NCBI RefSeq assembly: GCF_900177685.1
Contig: NZ_FXAY01000001.1
Location: forward strand, 992,001-1,056,000
Direction of reading: 5' to 3'
Length of the DNA: 64,000 bases
Source: Agreia pratensis
Lineage (GTDB): Bacteria > Actinomycetota > Actinomycetes > Actinomycetales > Microbacteriaceae
Below the pieces are notes generated by a model that searched no databases, was not told the origin of the DNA, and saw only the letters and a program-made list of their open reading frames with translations. The position numbers and the translations under genes were made by a program. Below, one piece after another: positions 24,779 through 32,205 of this stretch; position 1 is the first letter of the stretch, and the number at the start of each line of letters is the position of its first letter.

Positions 24779-25429
24779 ATGTTGACTCTCGACGACGTGT
24801 GGCCGCTCTTCGCGCTGAGACTGCGCTCGCCACGGCTCGAGCTACGACTGATGCGCGACGACGATCTTCCGGCCGTCGTCGAAGCGGTGCTCGCGGGCAT
24901 CCACCCGCCCGAGCGCATGCCGTTCTCCTCACCCTGGACCGATGCCGAGCCCGAGCAGCTCGTCCGCGACTTCGCGAAGTACCACTGGCATCTGCGCACA
25001 ACCGTGCAACCCGGCACATGGACGCTCGACTTCGTCGTTCTGTATGAGGGCCGAGTCATCGGAATGCAGGACCTGCGCGCCGAGAACCTGGCTCGCACGA
25101 AGACCGTGTCATCGGGGTCGTGGCTCACCCGCTCGGCCCAAGGCCAGGGCTTCGGCAAAGAGATGCGGGCTGCCATTCTGCTCTTCGCTTTCGACCATCT
25201 CGACGTCGAGATCGCCGAATCGAGCGCGGCCACGTGGAACGAGTCGTCGCTCGGTGTCTCGCGTCGACTGGGCTACACCGACGCGGGTGTCACCGTCGTG
25301 GAGCCCCGCCCGGGAGAACCAAACACGATGCAGAAGCTGCGCCTCGACCGTGAGAATTTCGCCCGCCCAGACTGGCCCCTAGAGGTGCACGGTGATGCAC
25401 TCGCCCGCGCCGAGCTACTGCGGCTCTGA
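24779..25429 (+). CDS. GNAT acetyltransferase (RimJ/RimL-like)
   Basis: 216 residues. An N-terminal strand typical of RimL types (LRLRSPRLELRLMRDDDLPAVVEAV) leads to the acetyl-CoA loop region SGSWLTRSAQGQGFGKEMRAAILLFAF (motif A Q-x-x-G-x-G near residues 120-125) and the ATWNESSLGVSRRLGYTDAG segment. Its substrate is probably the N-terminus of a ribosomal protein or another small amine; the sequence does not say. It starts 26 bp after dedA and converges on the antiporter gene. Confidence 0.85.
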   Translation: MLTLDDVWPLFALRLRSPRLELRLMRDDDLPAVVEAVLAGIHPPERMPFSSPWTDAEPEQLVRDFAKYHWHLRTTVQPGTWTLDFVVLYEGRVIGMQDLRAENLARTKTVSSGSWLTRSAQGQGFGKEMRAAILLFAFDHLDVEIAESSAATWNESSLGVSRRLGYTDAGVTVVEPRPGEPNTMQKLRLDRENFARPDWPLEVHGDALARAELLRL

Positions 25430-25451
25430 TCCTCGCGCCATCCGCGCCCGC

Positions 25452-27044
25452 TCAGGTGAGGTTCTCGCCCGGCTTCGGCGGCTTGTGCATATCGAGGGCG
25501 GATTCCTCGGCGTCGATGAACGCCAGCGTCGTCTTGACCGCGCGCTCCTGGTAACGACCCTCGGATCGGGCGTCGAGCACCGCCTGCCGTTCGGCCTGCA
25601 CCATCATTCGACGCAGCCTGTTGTACGACGCGGGGCGGGTCTCGTGATCGGCCTCGGGCGGATTCTCGAGCGCTTCGGCCAAGAATCGCGCGTTCGTACG
25701 CAACCGCTCGACCACACCGGGCTCCACACCGTCGAGCTCCTGCTGCTCGAGCAGGTCGAGGCCCGCGGTCTGCGCCTCGGCCATGAGCCGCTGGGTTTCA
25801 CCGCGCTCCTGCTCGACATCGGGCGCGGGCAGGCGAAGCTTGCGAATGATCCAGGGAAGCGCCAACCCCTCGACCAGAGTTCCGGCGACCACGACGAAGG
25901 CCAAAAACTGCAGGAATTCCCTGTTCGGCGTCTCTTCGGGCAGCAGGAACACGGCCGCCAGCGTGACCACACCCCGGATGCCGGCGAACGATACCGCGAT
26001 CCCGGTACGCCAACTCCATCCGCGGCCCCGCAACCACTGGGGGCCGAACCGGTAGACCGAGGTGGTGATGAGCATCCACACCACCCGAGACACGATAAGC
26101 GCGAGCAGAATGACCGCGGAGATGCCGACCGTCGTCAAGAAGCCCGGGCCAGAGTCGACGACGCCGTCGAAGATCTCGGCGAGGGCGAGGCCCATCAGCA
26201 AAAAGACGGCGTTCTCGAGCAGGAACTGAATGGTGCGCCAGTTGATCGACTCGGCGATGCGCGCCTCAGCAGTCTGGATGACGGGCGATCTGTACCCCAG
26301 GAAGAGGCCCGCGACGACGACCGCCAGAACGCCCGATCCGTGGAACAGCTGCGCGGGAATGAACGCGAGGTAAGGCGTGACCAGCGACAGGCTCGTGTCG
26401 AGTACGGGTGCCCTCAGCTGCTGGCGGATCTTCGAGAGCACCCATCCGACGCCCAGGCCCACCGCCACCCCCACGACCACGGCGATCACGAAGTCGGTCG
26501 CGACCATCCACGGGGTGATGATGCTGACCATCGCAAGAATGGCCGCGTTGAGGGCGACCAGAGCGGTGGCGTCGTTCAGCAGACTCTCGCCCTCGAGCAC
26601 GGTCACGAGTCGCCGGGGCAGACCGAGGCGACCGGCCACGGCCGTCACGGCCACGGCATCCGTCGGCGCGACGACCGCGCCGAACGCAAACGCGGCGGCC
26701 AACGAGATGGCCGGGATGACGAGCCACGCGGCGAAGCCCACGACCACCACGGTAAAGGCCACAAGGCCCACCGACAGAAGCAGGATGCCGTCGCGCCGGG
26801 CGCGTACGTCGACGAACGACGTGCGAATGGCCGCCGCGAAGAGCAGCGGTGGAAGCAGCCCATAGAGGATGAGATCGGGTTCGATCTCGAGATGTGGCAC
26901 GCCGGGGATGAACGAGGCCACGGCCCCGACGAGCACGAGCGACACGGGAGCCGACCAGCCGATGCGCTTTGTCAGCCCGCTGACCGCGACGGTGACAACC
27001 ACGAAGGACACGATCCAGATGATCGCGATAACCGAGTCCTGCAT
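25452..27044 (-). CDS. Na+/H+ antiporter, CPA1 family
   Basis: 530 residues: 12 or so helices in the first ~400, then a cytoplasmic tail of ~130 charged residues. Seen: the helix motif FGAVVAPTDAVAVTAVAGRLGL, then LEGESLLNDATALVAL, whose ND pair is the ion-binding signature of electroneutral CPA1 exchangers. Role: exchange of Na+ or K+ for protons, in pH and salt homeostasis. The start is ATG 27044. A dispersed repeat fills the gap upstream (27060-27100). Confidence 0.9.
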   Translation of the reverse strand: MQDSVIAIIWIVSFVVVTVAVSGLTKRIGWSAPVSLVLVGAVASFIPGVPHLEIEPDLILYGLLPPLLFAAAIRTSFVDVRARRDGILLLSVGLVAFTVVVVGFAAWLVIPAISLAAAFAFGAVVAPTDAVAVTAVAGRLGLPRRLVTVLEGESLLNDATALVALNAAILAMVSIITPWMVATDFVIAVVVGVAVGLGVGWVLSKIRQQLRAPVLDTSLSLVTPYLAFIPAQLFHGSGVLAVVVAGLFLGYRSPVIQTAEARIAESINWRTIQFLLENAVFLLMGLALAEIFDGVVDSGPGFLTTVGISAVILLALIVSRVVWMLITTSVYRFGPQWLRGRGWSWRTGIAVSFAGIRGVVTLAAVFLLPEETPNREFLQFLAFVVVAGTLVEGLALPWIIRKLRLPAPDVEQERGETQRLMAEAQTAGLDLLEQQELDGVEPGVVERLRTNARFLAEALENPPEADHETRPASYNRLRRMMVQAERQAVLDARSEGRYQERAVKTTLAFIDAEESALDMHKPPKPGENLT

Positions 27045-27059
27045 GTGCCCCCCTCTACG

Positions 27060-27100
27060 CGTTGATCGAGTAGGCCACCTGCGGCCGTATCGAGATCACC
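27060..27100 (-). repeat. 41-bp dispersed repeat, copy 1
   Basis: On the minus strand GGTGATCTCGATACGGCCGC followed by AGGTGGCCTACTCGATCAACG. It matches 59411-59452 with one indel and about six substitutions. It fills the space between the UBP zinc finger gene and the antiporter gene. The ends GATCTCGATA and CTACTCGATC resemble a repeat common between genes in Microbacteriaceae (from memory). Confidence 0.6.
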
Positions 27101-27107
27101 AACTCCC

Positions 27108-27464
27108 TTACTGGTTCAACAATTCCTGCCAGTTCGAAGGAACGCGCCCCGCCGGCCCGGGAACAGGCTGATCGATGGGGTGGCTGTCGGGCGCTGCAAG
27201 CTGCGGGGCTCCGTCGTAGTACTCGGCGGTCTCGAAGCTCCAGACCCAGTCCTCGCCGGGTTCGAAGCTCTGAATGATCGGATGCCCCGTCGCGGCTCCG
27301 TGCTTCGACGCGTGCTGGTTCGGCGAACTGTCGCAGCAGCCGACGTGCCCGCACTGCGCGCAGCGGCGCAGGTGGAACCACCACTGATCGTCGGTCTCGA
27401 GACACTCCACGCAGCCCGTGCCACTCGGCGGAACAGACGGATCGATCCCTGGAATCGTGCTCAT
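27108..27464 (-). CDS. UBP-type zinc finger protein
   Basis: 118 residues carrying the ZnF-UBP pattern CVECLETDDQWWFHLRRC, CAQCGHVGCCDSSPNQHASKH, then GHPIIQSFEPGEDWVW. Cys and His residues fit a three-zinc fold. Family knowledge: in bacteria these stand-alone UBP fingers are widespread in actinobacteria, with no ubiquitin to bind and no settled function. ATG 27464 is chosen because GGGGAG precedes it; the longer reading (27509) lacks support. Confidence 0.85.
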   Translation of the reverse strand: MSTIPGIDPSVPPSGTGCVECLETDDQWWFHLRRCAQCGHVGCCDSSPNQHASKHGAATGHPIIQSFEPGEDWVWSFETAEYYDGAPQLAAPDSHPIDQPVPGPAGRVPSNWQELLNQ

Positions 27465-27615
27465 AGTTCTCCCCGTTCTCCCCTTGGCGAAGCGCATGCA
27501 ACGTGCCACTCACACTAGCGGCGCGGCGTACGCCTGTAACTGTCCCCGCTGCGGACAGTATGTACCGGCACACCGGTACCCACTGACCGCATCGGTACCT
27601 GCTACTCCAGGAGAG

Positions 27616-28161
27616 TCACCACTCGCTGGGCGCGGGAGCCTTCGTCGCGGGCAGCGCTGTTTTCTGGCCCCACTCGTGCAGCCATTCCGGAACCGTGACC
27701 TCGGCGGGGATCGGGCCCACGGCATCCAGGAGCTCGGGCATCGGAACGACGCCGCCACTGCGTTTCAGGAAGCGGCCGCGGATGAACGCGTGTGCGTAGA
27801 TCTCGCCGTCGACCGCGAAGCGCTGCTCGACGTAGACCGCCTTGTCATCGAAGCCGAGCACGCGAGACTCCACGTCGAAGCGCTGCCAGAGGGTGAGCGA
27901 CTTGCGAAAGCTGATCGTCTCGGCGACGACGACCGGGTACCAGCCGCGCTGATTGAAGATGCGCCACAGCCCGCAGCGCACGAGCATGTCGAGGCGCCCG
28001 AGGTCGAGAATCGAGAGGTAGACGCCGTTGTTCATGTGCCTGAAGATGTCGAGGTCGGTGGGCAGCACCCGAAAGGGCGTGGACGCGACGTCGAACGTTC
28101 CCACGCGACGCCTCGATCGGGCGCGCCACTGGTACCAGACCGTGCGAAAGAAGAGGTGCAT
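27616..28161 (-). CDS. Thioesterase of the hotdog (4HBT) superfamily
   Basis: 181 residues. Seen: the hotdog start RVLPTDLDIFRHMNNGVYLSILDLGRLD, the FRKSLTLWQRFDVESRVLGFDDKAVYVEQRF beta stretch and HAFIRGRFLKR. The D-x-x-x-H-M-N-N-G block is the usual active-site segment of acyl-CoA thioesterase/YbgC-like enzymes. It hydrolyses an acyl-CoA; the chain length is unknown. It starts 9 bp after the marR stop, on the same strand, so the two are probably cotranscribed. Confidence 0.85.
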   Translation of the reverse strand: MHLFFRTVWYQWRARSRRRVGTFDVASTPFRVLPTDLDIFRHMNNGVYLSILDLGRLDMLVRCGLWRIFNQRGWYPVVVAETISFRKSLTLWQRFDVESRVLGFDDKAVYVEQRFAVDGEIYAHAFIRGRFLKRSGGVVPMPELLDAVGPIPAEVTVPEWLHEWGQKTALPATKAPAPSEW

Positions 28162-28170
28162 CCCCCGAAT

Positions 28171-28641
28171 CTAGCTACCGGCCGCCTGTCCTTGTGCATC
28201 GAGTCGGTTTTCGATGTCGCGCAGCACACGCGCAAACACACGAGCATCCTCCTCACCGATGTGCCCGACGACGAGTTCTCTCACGACGTGAGAGTGACCC
28301 GGCGCTGCGGCGGCCAGCACACGTCGGCCCTCATCCGTGAGCACGACACGAACGCCCCGCGCGTCCTCTTCGACGGCTGCGCGCGAGACCAGATGCGCTT
28401 GCTCGAGTCTGCGCACCTGTTGCGTGAGCCTCGTCTTGGGATTCTGTGTGAGTTCGCCGAGCCGGGTCATGCGGCAACCGGTTGGTCCGTTCGCCTCGAG
28501 AATGCTCAGGATGGCGTACTCACCGTGCGTCAACCCGAACGGACGCAACTGCTCGCCAAGACGCCGCTCGAGCTTCCACTGCACATCGACCCACTGGCGC
28601 CACAGCCCGGCCTCAGCAGGGGTCAGCCAGTTCTCAGTCAT
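28171..28641 (-). CDS. MarR family transcriptional regulator
   Basis: 156 residues with a MarR winged helix: LTHGEYAILSILEANG, then RMTRLGELTQNPKTRLTQQVRRLEQAHLVSR (recognition helix) and the wing VEEDARGVRVVLTDEGRRVL. The start is ATG 28641 with GGGGAGAA directly before it; the frame is open to 28812, but that would run through the divergent gene's start. It faces the TIGR01777 gene across an 84-bp gap with two palindromes, so it very probably represses both directions until a small aromatic-type ligand binds. Confidence 0.9.
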   Translation of the reverse strand: MTENWLTPAEAGLWRQWVDVQWKLERRLGEQLRPFGLTHGEYAILSILEANGPTGCRMTRLGELTQNPKTRLTQQVRRLEQAHLVSRAAVEEDARGVRVVLTDEGRRVLAAAAPGHSHVVRELVVGHIGEEDARVFARVLRDIENRLDAQGQAAGS

Positions 28642-28652
28642 TTCTCCCCATC

Positions 28653-28670
28653 TTGTCCAATCCTGAACAA
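28653..28670. promoter_or_regulatory. Candidate MarR operator, imperfect site
   Basis: TTGTCCAATCCTGAACAA: half-sites TTGTCCA and TTGTTCA (inverted) differ at one position. It lies 12 bp before the marR start and is centred 38 bp from the perfect palindrome at 28691-28708. It is likely an autoregulatory site. Confidence 0.5.
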
Positions 28671-28690
28671 AAGAGTAGCGTATCGGCAAG

Positions 28691-28708
28691 TAGTCCAATA
28701 TTGGACTA
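28691..28708. promoter_or_regulatory. Candidate MarR operator, perfect 18-bp palindrome
   Basis: TAGTCCAATATTGGACTA reads the same on both strands. It lies 17 bp before the ATG at 28726, inside the divergent gap. TCCAATATTGGA fits the length and spacing of known MarR sites. Confidence 0.7.
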
Positions 28709-28725
28709 GAGAGACGAGAACTGTC

Positions 28726-29652
28726 ATGAATGAATCGAGAACCATTCTTCTCGCGGGAGCCTCGGGCTTCATCGGCACGGCGCTCACTGCGGCGCTCGCG
28801 TCCGACGGGCACGACGTGCGCCGGCTCGTTCGCCGCGAACCGATCTCACCGGTGGAGACGCAGTGGCAGCCGGAGCGCCGTCAGCTGGCTCCCGGCGCTC
28901 TCGACGGTATCGATGTGGTGATCAACCTGGCAGGCTCCAGCATCTCTCAACTGCCCTGGACGGCAGGGAGGAGGACTCGGATCCTCGAATCACGTCTGGA
29001 TGCGACAGCCACGCTCGTGGACGCGATCACGGCCTCACCCACACCGCCGTCGGCTTTCCTGAACGCCTCCGCATCGGGCTTCTACGGTGACCGTGGCGAC
29101 GACGCGCTCAGTGAAAACGCTGTGCGAGGAACGGGATTCCTCGCAGATGTCACGGCTCGATGGGAGGCCGAAGCCCAGCGAGCGGCCGCGTTCACTCGCA
29201 CTGTGCTCCTGCGCACGGGAATCGTTCTCGCCAAGGGAGGCGGAGCCGCGGCACCCCTCGTTCCTCTCACCCTCGCAGGCCTCGGCTCGAGACTCGGCTC
29301 GGGCCAGCAGTGGTGGCCGTGGATCTCGCTCGTCGACGAGGTGCGCGCTATCCAGCATCTGGCTTCGGAAGACGTCCATGGCGCCGTGAACCTCGTCGGC
29401 CCGACACCCGCCACGAGTGAGCAGATAACCCGTGGGCTCGCTCGCGTGCTGCGCCGCCCACATCTCTTCGCCTTGCCCACGTGGCTACTGCGTCTCCCCC
29501 TGCGCGACGCAGCAGACGAACTGCTGTTGAGCAGCCAACGAATGCTCCCCGATCAGCTCATGAAGAGCGGGTTCCGCTTCACTCACGACTCGGTCGGAGC
29601 CGCCCTCGCGATGTTCGATCCGCGGCCGCCCTCTGAGGACGCGCATATGTGA
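28726..29652 (+). CDS. TIGR01777 family epimerase / NAD-dependent oxidoreductase
   Basis: 308 residues, extended SDR. Seen: the Rossmann motif ILLAGASGFIGTALTAAL (GASGFIG, residues 11-17), VVINLAGSSI, NASASGFYGDRGDD and WWPWISLVDEVRAI, the TIGR01777 hallmarks, with a DUF1731-like C-terminus (LPLRDAADELLLSSQRMLPDQL). Its role is unknown in bacteria. It is divergent from marR, with a palindrome 17 bp before its start, so it is the likely main target of that regulator. Confidence 0.88.
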   Translation: MNESRTILLAGASGFIGTALTAALASDGHDVRRLVRREPISPVETQWQPERRQLAPGALDGIDVVINLAGSSISQLPWTAGRRTRILESRLDATATLVDAITASPTPPSAFLNASASGFYGDRGDDALSENAVRGTGFLADVTARWEAEAQRAAAFTRTVLLRTGIVLAKGGGAAAPLVPLTLAGLGSRLGSGQQWWPWISLVDEVRAIQHLASEDVHGAVNLVGPTPATSEQITRGLARVLRRPHLFALPTWLLRLPLRDAADELLLSSQRMLPDQLMKSGFRFTHDSVGAALAMFDPRPPSEDAHM

Positions 29653-29672
29653 TCCAGACGTACGCTTGATCA

Positions 29673-30647
29673 ATGACAACCACACCCCAGCACGCGCTCC
29701 CCTCCGGATTCACCGACCGTTCCACGGCGAGCGATGTGCTGGCGGGCATCAACCTGTCGGGCAAGACGGCCATCGTCACGGGCGGGTACTCTGGGCTCGG
29801 CATCGAGACGGTCGCCGCACTGTCGGATGCCGGTGCGCGCGTCGTCGTGCCGGCTCGCCGCCCCGACGTGGCGCGGCAGGCCCTGGATGCGCGAGGCCTC
29901 TCCGAGGTCGAGGTCGACACGCTCGATCTCTCGGATCTTGCGAGCGTGCGAGCCTTCGCGGAGCGCTTTGTGGCATCGGGGCGAAGCCTCGACATCCTGA
30001 TCAACAACGCGGCGATCATGGCCTCGCCCGAGGCGCGCGTCGGCGACGGCTGGGAGTCGCAGTTCGCCACAAACCACCTCGGCCACTACGTGCTCACGAA
30101 TCTGCTGTGGCCCGCGCTCGTCGCTGACGGAGGCGCCCGCGTGGTGGCCCTGTCGTCGACCGGGCACAAGCTCAGCCCCATGCGTTTCGACGACCCGCAG
30201 TTCACCTCGGGCTACGACAAGTGGCAGGCGTACGGCCAGGCGAAGACGGCCGACAGCCTGTTCGCCGTGCAGCTGGATGCGCTGGGTCAGTCGCACGGCG
30301 TCCGCGCCTTCGCGGCGCATCCGGGCGGCATCATGACCGAGCTGCAGCGCCACCTGCCCCGCGAAGAGATGATCGCCTCAGGCTGGATCACCGAGGACGG
30401 CACCGTGAACGAGCGCTTCAAGACGCCCGCGCAGGGCGCGGCCACCTCGACGTGGGCAGCGACATCACCACAGCTCGAGGGAATGGGCGGCGTGTACTGC
30501 GAGGACTGCGACATCGCCGAGCCCACCGTCGCCGGCAGCCCGACGGCCCGCTTCGCGGGGGTGGATGCTCATGCGATCGATCGCGACGACGCCGCCCGGC
30601 TGTGGGAGTTGTCGGCAGAGCTCACGGGCGTGAACGCGTTCGCGTAA
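29673..30647 (+). CDS. SDR family oxidoreductase (retinol dehydrogenase-like)
   Basis: 324 residues, classical SDR. Seen: TGGYSGLG at 36-43, ILINNAAIM, and the catalytic pair Tyr187/Lys191 in YGQAK. The long C-terminal part places it near WW-domain/retinol-dehydrogenase-like SDRs. It starts 20 bp after the TIGR01777 gene, so the two may be cotranscribed and under MarR control. A 62-bp hairpin repeat begins 13 bp after the stop. The substrate is unknown. Confidence 0.85.
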   Translation: MTTTPQHALPSGFTDRSTASDVLAGINLSGKTAIVTGGYSGLGIETVAALSDAGARVVVPARRPDVARQALDARGLSEVEVDTLDLSDLASVRAFAERFVASGRSLDILINNAAIMASPEARVGDGWESQFATNHLGHYVLTNLLWPALVADGGARVVALSSTGHKLSPMRFDDPQFTSGYDKWQAYGQAKTADSLFAVQLDALGQSHGVRAFAAHPGGIMTELQRHLPREEMIASGWITEDGTVNERFKTPAQGAATSTWAATSPQLEGMGGVYCEDCDIAEPTVAGSPTARFAGVDAHAIDRDDAARLWELSAELTGVNAFA

Positions 30648-30659
30648 GCACTGCCACAC

Positions 30660-30721
30660 GCTGAAGTGCGGGAAAGGGCCGTTTCCCAACGAGCCGAAGC
30701 GGCCAAATTCCGCAACTCAGT
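30660..30721 (+). repeat. 62-bp hairpin repeat, copy A
   Basis: Arms begin GCTGAAGTGCGGGAAAGG and end CCAAATTCCGCAACTCAGT around a central C-C-A-A-C-G-A-G-C-C region. 50 of 62 positions match copy B (57101-57162). The arms pair at 18 of 26 positions. It lies directly after the SDR gene and could end its transcript. Confidence 0.7.
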
Positions 30722-30813
30722 CACGATCAGGGCGAACGACGATGGCAGCCGAGGTTTTCGATTCGCCAGCCGAGTTGAGGTGACTCATCACCGTGATTGC
30801 GTGAGGCCGTCCG

Positions 30814-30828
30814 CTGTCGAATCGACAG
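30814..30828. promoter_or_regulatory. 15-bp palindrome upstream of the glycosyltransferase
   Basis: CTGTCGA-A-TCGACAG, perfect arms of 7. It lies about 41 bp upstream of the 18-bp palindrome at 30854, in the same promoter region. Its role is unknown. Confidence 0.35.
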
Positions 30829-30853
30829 ATTGTGCGGGAGACGGCATGATGAT

Positions 30854-30871
30854 GCTAGACGATCGTCTAGC
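30854..30871. promoter_or_regulatory. Candidate TetR-type operator, perfect 18-bp palindrome
   Basis: GCTAGACGATCGTCTAGC is fully self-complementary and lies 53 bp before the glycosyltransferase start. The TAGACGATCGTCTA core resembles operators of TetR-family repressors. No TetR gene lies in the window, so the regulator would act from elsewhere. Confidence 0.6.
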
Positions 30872-30924
30872 GAAAATCAGAATCGCTTGCTTTCGACCCC
30901 CACGGCCAGATTGGAGCGCAGGCA

Positions 30925-32157
30925 ATGGCGACACCCCCGGATCGACCCCTGAACATCGCCTTCTCGTTCCCTCGAGGCCGAGGCCATCTGGCTCCTCTGC
31001 TGCCGATCGCCCGTCATGCCGAAGCCCTCGGTCATCACACCGCTCTGATCGGCGCTCGAGAGCCGGTGCTCGAGCAGACAGGATTCACCCGACTCTGCCC
31101 CCGAGACATCACGCTGCCATCGAGCACGGTCGGCACCGGCTCCATGAGACCCTTCGACTCGAAGCGAGTGCTGCAAAAAGTCGAAGAAGTATTTCTCGGC
31201 ACAGCCGCGTATGGCGCATTGATCGACGTGCACCAGCTTCTGACCGAGTGGCCTGCCGACATCCTCGTGTGCAGCGAATTCGATTTCGGAGCAATGACCG
31301 CCGCTGAGGAGGCCGGGCTCCCATGCGTCGTCGTGACAGCTTTCGCCACCGCGAGCAATTCGTGGAAGGACTCCATCCGAGTACCGATCCAACAGCTTCG
31401 CTTCGCGGCAGGGCTCGCGCCCGACCCGCATCTGACCATGTTGGATGGAGCGCTGACCGTGGTGCCCGCCACGGCCTCGATGCGGCCCGACAGCGACTTC
31501 GGCGGCAGCGTCATGCGTCTTCGACCCACGCCCGTCGAGATCGCCGCACCCCACCCCGCGGCCGAGTGGTTTCGAGCCGGCGACGAGGCCATTCGCATCT
31601 ACGTCACCCTCGGCACGGAGTTCAACACGAGCTCCGGAGACCTGTTCAGTCGCATTCTCGACGCCGTCGCCGGACTGTCCGCTCGAATTCTGGTCACCAC
31701 GGGCCCCTGGGTCGACCCTCGAACGGTCGAACCCACGGAGGATCTCGGGCAGAGCAGTATCCGCGTGGAGCAATATGTTCCCCAGGCAGAACTCATGCCG
31801 CATGCCGATCTCGTCGTGAACCACGGCGGTTCCGGTTCGGTCGTCGGGGCGCTGCACGCTGGCGTTCCGGTGCTCGTTTTTCCGCTCGGTGCAGACCAAG
31901 TGCCCAACGGAGACTACGTCGAAGCTGCCGGAGCCGGAGCCGTCTTGATCGCGGAGTCAGCCACATCGACCGAGATCAGAACAGTCGCGACACACATCCT
32001 GTCGACACCGACGTACCGCCTGGCCGGGCAAGCAATCGCAACGCAGCTGCGAGCACTGCCCGCGGTCGAGGAGGTCGTGGCCGCCATAGAGCGGCTCGCG
32101 AGCCCGTCTGATCGTCGAGAATCTTCACCCGGAGTGGGAGAAACCACGCACCTGTAA
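30925..32157 (+). CDS. GT1-family glycosyltransferase (macrolide/UDP-glucosyltransferase-like)
   Basis: 410 residues, GT-B fold. Seen: the N-terminal loop FSFPRGRGHLAPLLPIARHAEALGH and the nucleotide-sugar signature NHGGSGSVVGALHAGVPVLVFPLGADQ (residues ~297-323). Family knowledge: MGT-type enzymes glycosylate macrolides, flavonoids or other small acceptors; in bacteria many are self-protection or detoxification enzymes. No biosynthetic genes lie around it. GGAG at 30913-30916 supports ATG 30925. The palindrome upstream suggests induction by a ligand. It converges on the rhamnosidase. Confidence 0.85.
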   Translation: MATPPDRPLNIAFSFPRGRGHLAPLLPIARHAEALGHHTALIGAREPVLEQTGFTRLCPRDITLPSSTVGTGSMRPFDSKRVLQKVEEVFLGTAAYGALIDVHQLLTEWPADILVCSEFDFGAMTAAEEAGLPCVVVTAFATASNSWKDSIRVPIQQLRFAAGLAPDPHLTMLDGALTVVPATASMRPDSDFGGSVMRLRPTPVEIAAPHPAAEWFRAGDEAIRIYVTLGTEFNTSSGDLFSRILDAVAGLSARILVTTGPWVDPRTVEPTEDLGQSSIRVEQYVPQAELMPHADLVVNHGGSGSVVGALHAGVPVLVFPLGADQVPNGDYVEAAGAGAVLIAESATSTEIRTVATHILSTPTYRLAGQAIATQLRALPAVEEVVAAIERLASPSDRRESSPGVGETTHL

Positions 32158-32205
32158 AGAACGAGCTGCGGCGGGCTGAATCATGCCATGCCGTCGCATG
32201 CTCCG

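Noticed and set aside
25392-27065. 557-codon plus-strand frame opposite the CPA1 antiporter
   Set aside because: Low-complexity His/Arg/Asp/Glu-rich translation; the antiporter on the other strand has clear motifs and membrane helices.
30925-32157. Part of a macrolide biosynthetic cluster
   Set aside because: No polyketide synthase, deoxysugar or resistance-pump genes lie nearby; the GT stands alone.
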